NCBI GenBank assembly: GCA_018242765.1
Contig: JAFEBH010000028.1
Coordinates: 1-64,000 of the forward strand
Reading direction: 5' to 3'
DNA from: Nitrospira sp.
GTDB lineage: Bacteria; Nitrospirota; Nitrospiria; Nitrospirales; Nitrospiraceae
Length of the DNA stretch: 64,000 nt
Below, piece by piece: positions 26,090-35,776 of this stretch (the stretch's first letter is position 1; each line of letters begins with the position of its first letter). The position numbers and the translations under genes were made by a program. Under the pieces are notes generated by a model. That model had not been told where the DNA came from. It worked only from the letters and a program-made list of their open reading frames with translations, and made no database searches.

Positions 26090-27292
26090 TTAGAGAAGGG
26101 GAACAACTTCGGTTTGAAGGGGCAGGCCATGCACGATGGCTTCTTGGTCAGTTACATACACATCGAGCTCGCTCCGAATGCCGAACTCGCCAGGGAGATA
26201 GATTCCCGGCTCTATTGAAAAGCAGGTGTGGGGAAGGATCCGACGTCCATCATGCGTTTCAAGGTTGTCAATGTTGGCTCCGTTGCCATGAACCTCCTCG
26301 CCGATCGAATGGCCTGTACGATGAATGAAGAAGTCGCCATATCCTGCTTCATGGATTTTGTTCCGGCAGACATCGTCGACTTCCCACCCACAGGGAAATC
26401 GTCCTGTAGCTAGCTGAGTCTGGACAAACGACACGGCCGCATCGCGTCCTGCTCGGACATGCTCAAAAATCAGGCGATGCTTTGACGGCACCTGTTTTTC
26501 TGTATATCCAGTCCAGGTGATGTCGCCATAGACGGAGCCAGGTGCTGTTTGTTTCGCCCAAAGATCGATCAAGACGAGACTGTCCCGTGTAATCGGAGAT
26601 GAGGCAGAGTCACTTGGTGAGTAGTGGGGATCTGAACTATGGGCATTGACGGCCGCGATTGGCGCACTGGAGGTTGTCATGCCGGTATCGTGAATACGGG
26701 CGAGGATGAATTGTTGCAGAGCATACTCAGTTAAAGGACGTTGATGTGTGAGGCATGAGGCTATATGGGTGAAGGCCTCATCGACAATGCGTCTGAGGGT
26801 AGTGACGGCATACCGATGCGATTCCAGCTGTTCCTCCGTCCAGACAGCCTCAAATTGTTGGACAAGATCGGCGGAGGTCACAACATCCACTCCAAAGCTT
26901 CGAATGAGCTCAATTGTGCCGGCATCAACTCTGGAAAGATAGGGAACAGCATTGAGGGACGAGTACTGCATGGCAATGCATCGTCGATCTCGTAAGAGGG
27001 AGTCCAAGGCGGTCCGTTGCTGTTCCCACGAGACATAGAGATGGGAGTAGCCAGGCAAGTCATCCAGTACATGCGGCTCGATCCGATGAAGGAGTTTCAC
27101 CGGGTCGCCGGTCCTGGGGATCCAGTAGTACCAACGACGAGTGACATGGTGGGAGGAATCAAGGAGCAGCACCCGATAGGCCAAGGGGTCTGAACCACGA
27201 AAATCATAGAACAGCCATCCCTCAACGGTCTCCTGATCAAGAAGCGCATCTTGAATCGCACGGATTCGTGTGTGATGGGCAGTTTGGCTCAT
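26090..27292 (-). CDS. M24-family metallopeptidase (Xaa-Pro peptidase type)
   Basis: A 400-residue peptidase of the pita-bread fold. The five metal ligands are visible: Asp in SLVLIDLWAK, Asp in YGDITWTGY, His in RTGHSIGEEVHG, Glu in CFSIEPGIYL and Glu in GIRSELDVYV. An N-terminal creatinase-like domain covers about the first 160 residues. The ORF stays open to 27535, but that would overlap the divergent gene at 27371 and adds unconserved residues, so the ATG at 27292 is used. It is likely a cytoplasmic proline-specific aminopeptidase; substrate unknown. Confidence 0.85.
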   Translation of the reverse strand: MSQTAHHTRIRAIQDALLDQETVEGWLFYDFRGSDPLAYRVLLLDSSHHVTRRWYYWIPRTGDPVKLLHRIEPHVLDDLPGYSHLYVSWEQQRTALDSLLRDRRCIAMQYSSLNAVPYLSRVDAGTIELIRSFGVDVVTSADLVQQFEAVWTEEQLESHRYAVTTLRRIVDEAFTHIASCLTHQRPLTEYALQQFILARIHDTGMTTSSAPIAAVNAHSSDPHYSPSDSASSPITRDSLVLIDLWAKQTAPGSVYGDITWTGYTEKQVPSKHRLIFEHVRAGRDAAVSFVQTQLATGRFPCGWEVDDVCRNKIHEAGYGDFFIHRTGHSIGEEVHGNGANIDNLETHDGRRILPHTCFSIEPGIYLPGEFGIRSELDVYVTDQEAIVHGLPLQTEVVPLL

Positions 27293-27370
27293 AACAGTTG
27301 CATCATATCGTTGGGGTGGAAGGGCGTCAATCAGACCGTTCCTCCATGCATCATGGTACAATAGCGATCG

Positions 27371-27817
27371 ATGATGACCGCACCTGCCCACGATATCGTC
27401 GTCTATCGAGTGAGCTTCTTCTTTGGCCCGGAGCCGGTTGAAGGAAAACCGGATGTGCTGGCCTGTCTGTTTAATGTGAAGAAGCGGAGTTGGAAGGCCG
27501 GTATTCAGGTTGCCGTGGAGGTCAGCAGTAGTCACCTCTCAGCTATCGAGCGAAGGATTCAGTTGACTGATCGACTCGCGAAGATTTTCGCGACTATGGA
27601 GCCTCAAGAACGGGCCGACTATCAAGAACGCAGCGGTGAGATCTTTGTCCAAGCCGTGTGTCGGAAGAAATTGGATCTCCAGCTGTTGTCTGGACTGGCC
27701 CAGAATAATCAGAGGATTCCCGCTGAGGGATTGATGGTCGAATTGGATCAAGCGATCAGTGAGCACCCTGAGCATCTTATCTTCTACATCTTGGATGAAC
27801 TGGGCCTCACTCCCTGA
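27371..27817 (+). CDS. Uncharacterised protein
   Basis: A 148-residue soluble protein with no signal or membrane segment. Visible parts are VVYRVSFFFGPEPVEGKPDVLAC near the N-terminus (quoted in pieces: VVYRVSFFFG, PEPVEGKPDV), a mixed helical middle (RIQLTDRLAKIF, ERADYQERSG) and a C-terminal HPEHLIFYILDELGL. I do not recognise the family. It is divergent from the M24 peptidase with a 78-bp gap. The codon use looks like its neighbours and the reading frame is the only long one here. Confidence 0.6.
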   Translation: MMTAPAHDIVVYRVSFFFGPEPVEGKPDVLACLFNVKKRSWKAGIQVAVEVSSSHLSAIERRIQLTDRLAKIFATMEPQERADYQERSGEIFVQAVCRKKLDLQLLSGLAQNNQRIPAEGLMVELDQAISEHPEHLIFYILDELGLTP

Positions 27818-27972
27818 CTATGCGTTCTTCCTTTGTTGTATCTCTGATGTGACTCCACACAGGGGGTTGCATTCAGCATCGAATTTGTTATAACGCATGA
27901 CAGTATTCGTGTATGATTGGACTGATTGTAGGGCGTCCGTTTGAGCTGTTGAAGAGAAAGGAGGGGTCACAC

Positions 27973-28365
27973 GTGAGACTTCCGATGGTGATTGTGTTGG
28001 TTGTCGTTACATACGGGGCAATGCTTGTGGCACCGGCTTGGAGCCAATCTACATCAACTGATTCTCTGCAGGGGACGGCCTCGGGAGCCGGTATGGGTGC
28101 TGCTTCCGCCGCCGCCACTATCTTGTATTTCCCGTTCAAAGCGGCCTTTGCCATCGGTGGAGGAATTGTCGGTGGCTTGGCCTATGTCTTTTCAGGATTT
28201 AGTGAGTCAACGGCGAAGAACATTTGGGTGCCCAGTGTGTATGGAACCTATGTCATTACTCCCGAGCATCTCAGCGGCGATCGCCCAGTTCGTTTCCTAG
28301 GCGTGGCAGCTGAAAACGAGGGGCTCTCTCCCGCCCCTGCCCCAATACCAGAACCTGTGCAGTAA
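27973..28365 (+). CDS. Small exported protein with glycine/alanine-rich segment
   Basis: A 130-residue predicted secreted or membrane protein. The GTG at 27973 is preceded by AAAGGAGG at good spacing and gives a signal peptide (LPMVIVLVVVTYGAMLVAPAWS) with a likely cut after AWS. A second hydrophobic, Gly/Ala-rich stretch (AASAAATILYFPFKAAFAIG, then GGIVGGLAYVF) could be membrane-embedded. The C-terminal part includes WVPSVYGTYVITPEHLSGD and a proline-rich tail. An in-frame ATG at 27913 lacks such a ribosome site. It overlaps the next gene by one base (TAATG). Confidence 0.65.
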   Translation: MRLPMVIVLVVVTYGAMLVAPAWSQSTSTDSLQGTASGAGMGAASAAATILYFPFKAAFAIGGGIVGGLAYVFSGFSESTAKNIWVPSVYGTYVITPEHLSGDRPVRFLGVAAENEGLSPAPAPIPEPVQ

Positions 28366-29108
28366 TGAGGAAGCCTGTCATCGGCGTGACCCCTGACTTC
28401 AATGCCGGTGACAGGAAAGATATGGGGGGAGCTGAGCCCACCTACTTCCTGAGAGCTCGGTACATTCGGGCCATCGAAGAGCTCGGTGGCGTTCCTTTAA
28501 TCCTACCCTTAGTGGCTGCAGCAGCTGATCGACGGCGACTTCTTGACGGCATTGATGGACTTCTCCTTACCGGCAGCGGCCCTGATCTTCCGCCGCGTCT
28601 GTACGGAGAAAAGCAGCGCTACAAATTTCCATTGGTCAGTGAGAGGCGTGCGGGCTTCGAGTTGGAAATGGTGCGGCAGGCTAGGCGACGGGACCTTCCG
28701 CTTTTGGGGATTTGCGGAGGGATGCAGGCTGTGAACGTGGCATGCGGAGGCAGTCTCTTTCAGGATATCCCTGCCCAGGTTCCAGAGGCGATGGATCATC
28801 GGCAAAAGACGAAAGCGGTCTCTATCTCACATGCGGTGACCGTGTTACCGAAGAGCCTCCTGAAGCAGATTGTTGGAAAAGAAACCCTGATGGTGAACAG
28901 TTCCCATCATCAGTCCGTGAAAGCCGTTGCTCCATCACTCATAGCCAGTGCGGTGGCTCCCGATGGCATTGTTGAGGCCATTGAGTCCCCTAGCCATCGA
29001 TTTCTACTTGCCATTCAATGGCATCCTGAGTTTCTATTCGACCGACACATGGCTCACCGTCGGCTCTTTGAGGCTCTGTTACGTGCCGCGCGGCGGACCC
29101 GGGCATGA
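28365..29108 (+). CDS. Gamma-glutamyl-gamma-aminobutyrate hydrolase family protein (peptidase C26)
   Basis: A 247-residue class I glutamine amidotransferase-like hydrolase of the PuuD type. The nucleophile Cys is in LLGICGGMQAVNVACGG and the His-Glu pair in AIQWHPEFLFD. VNSSHHQSVKAVA and GLLLTGSGPDLPP are further family blocks. Such enzymes cleave gamma-glutamyl bonds, for example in gamma-glutamyl-GABA. It is translationally coupled to the preceding small exported protein and followed by an amino-acid permease, a neighbourhood that fits amino-acid or gamma-glutamyl metabolism. The exact substrate is unknown. Confidence 0.87.
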   Translation: MRKPVIGVTPDFNAGDRKDMGGAEPTYFLRARYIRAIEELGGVPLILPLVAAAADRRRLLDGIDGLLLTGSGPDLPPRLYGEKQRYKFPLVSERRAGFELEMVRQARRRDLPLLGICGGMQAVNVACGGSLFQDIPAQVPEAMDHRQKTKAVSISHAVTVLPKSLLKQIVGKETLMVNSSHHQSVKAVAPSLIASAVAPDGIVEAIESPSHRFLLAIQWHPEFLFDRHMAHRRLFEALLRAARRTRA

Positions 29109-29241
29109 GCTTTCGGGACGGTTCAGAAAGGCCGAACCATTCTTGGTCGGTAGTCCTCCGGTATGCTCTTGCGGTTCAAACGGGCGTTTTGCCGGTGATC
29201 TCTTCGTGCCAAAGCTTCGCGTCTGAGGCCGGAGACTCGCT

Positions 29242-30678
29242 GTGAGCAATCCCTTCTTCCGGACGAAACCCATTGATCAAATTCTGTCCGATGCCGAGCA
29301 GCCGGAGCATCGCCTCAAGAAAACACTGACAGCGTGGGACCTGACGGCGCTGGGGATTGGCGCGATTATAGGAACCGGGATCTTTGTCTTGGTCGGGACT
29401 GCCATTGTGGGTGATGCTCATCGACCGGGGGCGGGGCCTGGGATTGTTCTTTCCTTCGTCCTTTCCGGTGTCACCTGTGCGCTGGCAGCCCTCTGTTATG
29501 CTGAGTTCTCGGCCATGATTCCGGTGGCAGGCTCTGCCTATACCTTTTCCTACGCCACGTTGGGAGAGTTTCTCGCCTGGCTCACCGGCTGGAACCTGAT
29601 CCTCGAGTATGGCGTCGCCTGCGTTGCCGTCGCGATCGGGTGGTCGGGGTACTTCAATAAATTACTCAAGCTTGCAGGTCTTGAACTGCCCTACTGGGCC
29701 ACCAATCCCCCGCAGTGGGCTGGTGGACCCGAAGGGAGCATTGCGAATTTCCCTGCCGCCATCATCGTCTTGCTCGTCACCACGATCCTCGTAATTGGGA
29801 TTAAGGAAAGTGCAAGAGCTGCCGGTATGATTGTGCTCCTGAAACTAGTAGTGATTCTCTTCTTTATCGCTGTTGGGGCTCCCGCTGTGAACAGCGACAA
29901 TTGGACACCGTTCATGCCGAACGGGTTCGAGGGAGTCCGAGCCGCTGCGGCCATCATCTTCTTTGCCTATATTGGGTTTGATGCTGTCTCTACGGCTGCA
30001 GAGGAGGCGAAAAATCCTCAGCGAGATGTTCCGTTCGGGATCCTTGGATCGTTGAGTGTATGTACGGTTCTGTATATTTCCGTCGCGACCGTACTGACGG
30101 GGCTGGTCCCGGTAGGCCAAATCGACATTCATGCACCAGTCGCTGAAGCGCTCACGCTGGTCGGGTTCAAGTGGGGTGCCGCGATCGTCGCAATTGGAGC
30201 TGTTGCTGGAATCACCAGCGTACTGGTGGTTATGATGCTAGGGCAAATCCGAGTCTTCTTTGCCATGTCACGGGATCAACTACTGAGTCCACGCCTATCT
30301 ACGGTTCATGGACGATTTGGGACGCCGCATCGTGCGACCATTCTCACTGGTGTCGCCGTGGCAATTCTTTCGGCGTTCTTCCAGATTGGGGATGCGGCCG
30401 ATATGACCAACATCGGAACATTTTTTGCGTTCGTCTTGGTCAGTTTCGGGGTCATGCTGTTGCGATACACAAAGCCCTATCAACCTCGCCCATTTCGTCT
30501 TCCGTTCATGCCCCTTGTGCCGCTCCTTAGCATTGTAGCCTGTCTCTACCTCATGGCCGGGCTGCCGTGGGCCACATGGATCCGCTTTATAGTGTGGACT
30601 GCTGTGGGCATTGTCGTCTACGTCGGCTATGGCATGAAGCATAGCAAGCTCTCCAGGGGAGATACCCAGAATTGTTGA
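29242..30678 (+). CDS. APC-family amino-acid permease
   Basis: A 478-residue transporter with about 12 membrane helices. The first helix holds the APC signature GIGAIIGTGIFVLVG, followed by YAEFSAMIPVAGSAYTFSY and NLILEYGVA, which place it in the cationic amino-acid transporter-like branch of the APC superfamily. FFAYIGFDAVSTAAEEAKNP is the conserved helix 6 region. Translation starts with GTG at 29242. It is 133 bp downstream of the C26 hydrolase gene on the same strand. Substrate preference is not deducible. Confidence 0.9.
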   Translation: MSNPFFRTKPIDQILSDAEQPEHRLKKTLTAWDLTALGIGAIIGTGIFVLVGTAIVGDAHRPGAGPGIVLSFVLSGVTCALAALCYAEFSAMIPVAGSAYTFSYATLGEFLAWLTGWNLILEYGVACVAVAIGWSGYFNKLLKLAGLELPYWATNPPQWAGGPEGSIANFPAAIIVLLVTTILVIGIKESARAAGMIVLLKLVVILFFIAVGAPAVNSDNWTPFMPNGFEGVRAAAAIIFFAYIGFDAVSTAAEEAKNPQRDVPFGILGSLSVCTVLYISVATVLTGLVPVGQIDIHAPVAEALTLVGFKWGAAIVAIGAVAGITSVLVVMMLGQIRVFFAMSRDQLLSPRLSTVHGRFGTPHRATILTGVAVAILSAFFQIGDAADMTNIGTFFAFVLVSFGVMLLRYTKPYQPRPFRLPFMPLVPLLSIVACLYLMAGLPWATWIRFIVWTAVGIVVYVGYGMKHSKLSRGDTQNC

Positions 30679-30715
30679 GGGTCCCGACGAGACGGGCGGT
30701 AAATCCTGACCTGAG

Positions 30716-31165
30716 CTATGTGGAGGGCGATGTCGTCGATGCAGGAACTGCGGCAGGAGAGGCCTCAGTCTGGGTTGAAGCTGCTCCAGGCGTAGCCTGG
30801 TTCGTAACAACTGGCGTAGGTGGAGTGGAAGCGGTTCCTGCTGGAGTAGCAGGGGGTGGAGGAGTCGCGGCTTTTGGAGGTGCAGCAGGTTTTGGTGGGG
30901 CCGGTTTTTCCGGCTTAATTCCTCCTTCCCAGGAGGGACCGGAATACATATCTGCCGTTAAGCCCTTGGTTTTCCATTTTTCTTCGAAATCAGCTGCGGC
31001 TTTGTTCGGTGTTTCGCCAACACCTGTTACATCATTCCAGGGGTACACTTTGGGTCCGATCTGGCATCCAGATTCTGTTCGTCGCAAATACAAGGCGATT
31101 GGATTGCCGCGGTAGGGCCCAAGAAAAATATGAACCGATCCGACGTACTCAAGCAATGAGGCCAT
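30716..31165 (-). CDS. Uncharacterised protein with Pro/Ala-rich tail
   Basis: A 149-residue protein. The first 80 residues (LLEYVGSVHIFLGPYRGNP, LYLRRTESGCQIGPKVYPW, AAADFEEKWKTKGL) look like a compact domain I do not recognise. The last 65 residues are low-complexity Pro, Ala and Thr. The start at 31165 is set by GGGAGGG five bases upstream; an in-frame ATG at 31216 has none. It is convergent with the permease gene, with a 37-bp gap. Confidence 0.6.
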   Translation of the reverse strand: MASLLEYVGSVHIFLGPYRGNPIALYLRRTESGCQIGPKVYPWNDVTGVGETPNKAAADFEEKWKTKGLTADMYSGPSWEGGIKPEKPAPPKPAAPPKAATPPPPATPAGTASTPPTPVVTNQATPGAASTQTEASPAAVPASTTSPST

Positions 31166-31313
31166 AAGGCCCTCCCAGAAATGCTCATGATGCCACAAGA
31201 CGTGAGAACGGAGCAAGACTACCTTTCAGTGGCACCTTCCGGAGTCAGAGACCGCCCACTTGAAGGGGCAATCCATAGGTCGTCTTACAAAGAGAACAAA
31301 TCGTCAAAAAGTC

Positions 31314-32417
31314 TCATGCCTCAGTTTTCATGGCCCGTTCTCGAGTGTGATGAATGGAGCGCAAGAGCGCTCGATGGCTCCGGCAGCCGACCGCCAATCT
31401 CGCGTCAGAGATTGTGACGGGTCGATAGGGAAGGAGGTACCGGTCCTTTAGACGGCGGATGCGGGCAAGAGACTGAGCCAACCGTTGGGAAGAGATATCC
31501 GTGTTGGCGACAGCCTTACTGACGGCGTGCATGGCGGTGACCACTCGATTCCGATCCCTGCAGATCAGCGGCATGTCGCAACCTGCCTGGATGGCCAGAA
31601 CAGCCGCGTCTCCTATACCATAGTGATCGATGATCGCATGCATTTCGAGGTCATCGGTCAGCACGACTCCGTCGTAGTACAACTCTTGGCGAAGCAATTT
31701 TGAGATGATGGCCGGGGACAAGGTCGCTGGCCGTTGCTCATCCAACGCCTGATACTGAACATGGGCTGTCATCATCGTCGAGACGCCGCCGGCAATCGCT
31801 CGACGGAACGGGGGAAACTCAATGCGCTCGAGACGATCGCGAGAGGCGGTCACGACGGGTAATTCTTTATGTGAGTCCGACGTGGTATCGCCATGTCCTG
31901 GAAAGTGTTTCCCACAGGCGACCACGCGATTGTCTTGGAGGCCACCCACCGTGGCGACTCCCAATTCAGACACCAGAGTGGGAGTTGTACCGAACGCTCG
32001 GTCGCCGATGACCGGGTTTGAAGGATTACTATTGACATCCAACACCGGGGACATATTCATGTTGATCCCGACGGCCGCCAATTCTTTTGCGGTCGTTGCA
32101 GCAGCGGCATAGGCCAGTTCTGAGGAGTGGCACTGTCCCAGGACATCACATGGTGGAAAAATCGTAAATTCTTTCGGCAACCGTGAGACACGTCCGCCTT
32201 CTTGATCAATGGAGATCAGGAGAGGCGAATGCGGACTGCAGCGTTGAAGTGCATTCGTCAAGTCGACGATTTGCTCGGCCGATTCCAGGTTTCTTGCAAA
32301 TAGGATGACACCACCGGGCTGATATTCTTTGATGAACGACGCAAGATCAGCCGATACAGTCGTACCGTCGAACCCTATCATAAAAAGTTGCCCGACCTGG
32401 CCATGAGTCATTGTCAT
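31314..32417 (-). CDS. nagZ: Beta-N-acetylhexosaminidase (GH3)
   Basis: A 367-residue glycoside hydrolase family 3 enzyme that removes GlcNAc from anhydro-muropeptides during cell-wall recycling in the cytoplasm. The NagZ signature KHFPGHGDTTSDSHKELP is complete, including the flexible-loop His of the Asp-His dyad. LISIDQEGGRVSRLP and VLTDDLEMHAI supply the substrate site and the nucleophilic Asp region. There is no signal peptide, in agreement with NagZ. Its start overlaps the pepA stop by 4 bp. Confidence 0.92.
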   Translation of the reverse strand: MTMTHGQVGQLFMIGFDGTTVSADLASFIKEYQPGGVILFARNLESAEQIVDLTNALQRCSPHSPLLISIDQEGGRVSRLPKEFTIFPPCDVLGQCHSSELAYAAAATTAKELAAVGINMNMSPVLDVNSNPSNPVIGDRAFGTTPTLVSELGVATVGGLQDNRVVACGKHFPGHGDTTSDSHKELPVVTASRDRLERIEFPPFRRAIAGGVSTMMTAHVQYQALDEQRPATLSPAIISKLLRQELYYDGVVLTDDLEMHAIIDHYGIGDAAVLAIQAGCDMPLICRDRNRVVTAMHAVSKAVANTDISSQRLAQSLARIRRLKDRYLLPYRPVTISDARLAVGCRSHRALLRSIHHTRERAMKTEA

Positions 32418-33946
32418 GCTTGCGTGCTCTCTTGCTTCAGCGAACGAGTGATCAGGAACTGAATCAACAGCCTTGTCCCGATACCAGTTGGGCCTTTAGG
32501 AATATACGCGCGTTCCCGCTCGCTCCAATCGGTACTGGCAATATCGAGGTGCACCCAAGGATAGTCGCCCACGAACTTGCTCAGAAACAGGGCGGCGGTG
32601 ATCATGCCGCCTCCACGCCCACCGATATTTCGCATATCGGCCACATCACTTCGTAGTTGCTCGAAATATTCCTCCCACAAGGGCATTTCCCATACCCGCT
32701 CCCCGGCTCGGAGACCGGCGCTTGTGATCGCCTCCTTCAACTTCGTATCGGTGCCAAACATGCCGATTGCGAATTGTCCTAGGGCGACAACGCAAGCTCC
32801 TGTCAGTGTGGCGATGTCGATGAGCGCGGCTGGTTTAAAACGGGTGGCATAGGCCAGACCGTCCGACAGAATCAACCGCCCCTCGGCATCGGTGTTTTGG
32901 ACTTCCACAGTTCTTCCTGAGAGTGTGGTGACCACGTCACCGGGACGCATGGCACGACCGCCAGGCATATTTTCTGCCACCGGAAGGATGCCGACGAGGT
33001 TGAGGGGTAATTTTAGTCTGGCCGCAGCTCGTACGGTGGCTAAGACCTCTGCCCCTCCGGTCATATCGGCTTTCATTTGCTCCATGTTTTCCGCTGGTTT
33101 GAGGGAGATCCCTCCGGTATCGAAGGTGATGGTTTTCCCGACGAGGACGACCGGGGGATCGGCTTTCTTCTTGGCTCCGTGGTACTGGAGAATAATGAAC
33201 TTGGGTGGTTCATAGCTGCCTTTCGCAACGCCAAGCAACGCACCCATCCCAAGCCGTTCCATCTCCTTCTGTTCCAGGATTTTGAGGCTGATCCCGGTGT
33301 CCTTCGCCACGGCCTTTGCCTCGCTAGCAATCTTCGTCGGGGTCATCACATTGGAAGGATGGTTACAGAGATCACGAACGAAGACAGTGGCTTCGGCCGT
33401 TGCGATACCACGGCGAATGCCCTCAGAACTGGAGCTCACCAGGTTTTTCTGCGAGACCAGAATGGTCATGGCAGTTACGCCCTTGCCTGCGGGAGCCTCA
33501 CTGCGATAGGCCGTGAACTGATAGCTTCCTAAGATGGCTCCTTCGGTGAGGGTCTGTGACAGGTCGCACATGGAAGCCCCGCGTGGTGTAACGCTCGGCA
33601 GCGCGACCGTGAAGGAGCCTGCCTTTGCCTGGCGAACCCGTTTGACGGCATACCCCATGGCTTGGCGAATCTGATCCAAGCCGAGCTGATGGTGTTTCCC
33701 AAGACCGGCTAAAATCAGACGCTTTGCAGGAAGCTTTCCATGGGTGTGAAGCAGCATGACCTCATGAGCCTTCCCTTCGAATTCACGCGATCGCCGAAGC
33801 TCTCGAAGTGCTCCACCAAGGGCTCGATCCAACAAAGTTTCGTCGGGTGTCGAAAGAGTTTCGTCTTCACACAGCAGGATGACGAGCGCTTCTGTACGGT
33901 CGGTGTCGACGCGTCCTTGTTTGGCGTGAATCCGCATGATGTCCAT
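32414..33946 (-). CDS. pepA: Cytosol leucyl aminopeptidase (M17)
   Basis: A 510-residue M17 aminopeptidase. The signature NTDAEGRLILSDGLAYA and the metal-binding KTITFDTGGISLKPAENM are present, with the N-terminal alpha/beta domain ahead of them. The start at 33946 (MDIMRIHAK) has AAGGAG six bases upstream; the ORF is open to 34072 but that extension is not family-like and would overlap queE. It is coupled to nagZ, so peptide and muropeptide salvage may be co-expressed. Some PepA proteins also bind DNA in Xer recombination; this cannot be judged here. Confidence 0.95.
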   Translation of the reverse strand: MDIMRIHAKQGRVDTDRTEALVILLCEDETLSTPDETLLDRALGGALRELRRSREFEGKAHEVMLLHTHGKLPAKRLILAGLGKHHQLGLDQIRQAMGYAVKRVRQAKAGSFTVALPSVTPRGASMCDLSQTLTEGAILGSYQFTAYRSEAPAGKGVTAMTILVSQKNLVSSSSEGIRRGIATAEATVFVRDLCNHPSNVMTPTKIASEAKAVAKDTGISLKILEQKEMERLGMGALLGVAKGSYEPPKFIILQYHGAKKKADPPVVLVGKTITFDTGGISLKPAENMEQMKADMTGGAEVLATVRAAARLKLPLNLVGILPVAENMPGGRAMRPGDVVTTLSGRTVEVQNTDAEGRLILSDGLAYATRFKPAALIDIATLTGACVVALGQFAIGMFGTDTKLKEAITSAGLRAGERVWEMPLWEEYFEQLRSDVADMRNIGGRGGGMITAALFLSKFVGDYPWVHLDIASTDWSERERAYIPKGPTGIGTRLLIQFLITRSLKQESTQA

Positions 33947-34044
33947 TGGATACTCCTTGTGTGAATATGAACGATGAGCCACTGGCAATCCGTGTGCCTT
34001 GATAGTCGCACCACGTCTGATAGTCCGATGGTCAACGGGATTTC

Positions 34045-34680
34045 TCACACGCCTCGCGCATCGGGTGCCCAAATATGTTTATGCAGTTGGAGTTGAAGAC
34101 GAGCGACGAGGCGGTCTTCCAGCAGCCATTCAGCCAACTGGCGAGGATCAAGTGTCCCGAACACCGGACTAAAGAGGACTGGACAGCGATCGCTCAAATG
34201 GAATTGCTGGAGAACGTCCTTTGCCCATTCATAGTCGACGCGATTTTTGATGACGAACTTTGCTTCATCTCGCGATCTGAGCCGTTCCACATTGGGCCAG
34301 TGCATACGGTCGGTCATCCCGCTTCCAGGGCATTTCACATCCAGAATGATGTGAACAGCTGGATCGATGGAACTGGTATCAATCGCGCCACTCGTTTCAA
34401 GGAGGACCGTGAAGCCGTCTTGACACAAGTGATGCAATAGAGTGGGCGTCTCCGCTTGTGCCAGGGGTTCGCCTCCCGTCACCTCGACCAACGAACACCC
34501 ATACGACCGGACCCTCTCGAGAATGTCCTCAACGGATTGTTCTGTTCCTCCAAAGAAAGCATACTCTGTATCGCACCAACTGCAGCGAAGAGGACAGCCG
34601 GTGAGTCGAACAAACACGCAGGGTAATCCAGCAAAAGTGGATTCCCCTTGAACGCTATGGAAGATCTCGGTGATGCGCAT
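34045..34680 (-). CDS. queE: 7-carboxy-7-deazaguanine synthase
   Basis: A 211-residue radical-SAM enzyme that contracts the ring of carboxytetrahydropterin in queuosine and 7-deazaguanine biosynthesis. The start motif FHSVQGESTFAGLPCVFVR and the cluster motif CxxxCxxC (Cys29, Cys33, Cys36 in GCPLRCSWCD) are typical of QueE, as is VTGGEPLAQ. It is smaller than many radical-SAM proteins, as expected for this family. queC and queD are not in this window. It lies 98 bp upstream of pepA on the same strand. Confidence 0.93.
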   Translation of the reverse strand: MRITEIFHSVQGESTFAGLPCVFVRLTGCPLRCSWCDTEYAFFGGTEQSVEDILERVRSYGCSLVEVTGGEPLAQAETPTLLHHLCQDGFTVLLETSGAIDTSSIDPAVHIILDVKCPGSGMTDRMHWPNVERLRSRDEAKFVIKNRVDYEWAKDVLQQFHLSDRCPVLFSPVFGTLDPRQLAEWLLEDRLVARLQLQLHKHIWAPDARGV

Positions 34681-34757
34681 GAACGACGTGTGGGCTAACT
34701 CATGATGGGACGTGGTGATTTGCCGAAGAAGGGGCTCCTCTGGTCATCGGCATAGAC

Positions 34758-35471
34758 TCATGGCCACTTGACAACGGGCCAGTTATGACGACGGGCAATC
34801 GCATCCATTCCCCGAATCGGATTGACCACTGTTGGGTGTCCTACAGCACGGAGGAGGTCAACATCTCCCGGACTATCTCCATACGCATAGCATTGAGATA
34901 GATCCAATGTGAATTCGTGGGTCAGCCGATCGATCAGTTGACGCTTTCCCACTCCGTACGGGAGTGGAGGCACAAGCAAACCGGTATACAGACCCTGCTG
35001 TTGCTCCAACTGACTGGCAAAACACCGATCTGCTCGAAGTGCGTCGGCAACGGGAGCGATCAGAAAGTCGAGCGACCCCGTCACGAAAATGATGGCATGA
35101 CCTGCGCGGCGGTGCTCATCGAGCTTGCGCATGGCGACGGCCGAAACGCGAGGGCAGAGTTCTTCCCGACAAAATTCTTCACCTAACGGTTCAATCACTT
35201 GTGAAGGCTTCCCCGCCAAGTACAGCTTCCGCTGGCGGAGGGGATGGAACGACACAGGAGGAACATGCCGCAAGAGCCATGCAATGCTGTCTCGAGCTTC
35301 TGGCCAGCCGACGATCCCGCGACGCCACAGCCAGCGGAAAAATCGCAATTCACTTGCTTCGCCGGGCAAGATCGTATTATCGACATCGAAAAATGCGGCA
35401 ACGGTAGAGGCAAGGCCTCGTTGTTCAGTCTGTATCATGCAAGCGCAGCGCGGATGTGAATGGTCGGGCAA
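34758..35471 (-). CDS. HAD-IB family phosphatase (SerB-like)
   Basis: A 237-residue HAD-superfamily hydrolase. Motif I is FFDVDNTILPGEASELRFF, motif II FVTGSLDFLIAPVA, and motif III/IV CYAYGDSPGDVDLL. The helical cap between motifs I and II is of the C1 type found in phosphoserine phosphatase and in phosphatases acting on lysophosphatidate or related substrates. No signal or membrane helix is seen. Start choice is uncertain: the ATG at 35438 (MIQTEQRG) is also possible and neither has a clear ribosome site. Substrate unknown. Confidence 0.82.
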   Translation of the reverse strand: MPDHSHPRCACMIQTEQRGLASTVAAFFDVDNTILPGEASELRFFRWLWRRGIVGWPEARDSIAWLLRHVPPVSFHPLRQRKLYLAGKPSQVIEPLGEEFCREELCPRVSAVAMRKLDEHRRAGHAIIFVTGSLDFLIAPVADALRADRCFASQLEQQQGLYTGLLVPPLPYGVGKRQLIDRLTHEFTLDLSQCYAYGDSPGDVDLLRAVGHPTVVNPIRGMDAIARRHNWPVVKWP

Positions 35472-35692
35472 TTTTACCGGACGATTCGTTCATTGACAAG
35501 AATTTTGGGCTACTTCTATAATGCACACTCTTTTCCCCTCATATGCTGACTTGAGGGTTTCAACGCAGAGTTTGTGATACGGACGCTGCGAGCGGGCCAG
35601 GGTGAGCGAAAACCTATGACGGATGTTGTACGTCGTGGTGTCGAGCAACCCAAGAACATGATGGCAGGCTTCGTTGTAATATCCTGCTGAGT

Positions 35693-35776
35693 GCCGAAGT
35701 GGTGGAATGGCAGACACGCACGTTTGAGGGGCGTGTGGCGCAAGCCGTGCGGGTTCAAGTCCCGCCTTCGGCACCA
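35693..35776 (+). tRNA. tRNA-Leu (anticodon GAG)
   Basis: GCCGAAG pairs with CTTCGGC, followed by A and encoded CCA. The anticodon stem CACGT/GCGTG encloses TTGAGGG, anticodon GAG, reading CTC and CTT. The class II variable arm (TGGCGCAAGCCGT) and T-arm GCGGGTTCAAGTCCCGC are clear. Confidence 0.95.
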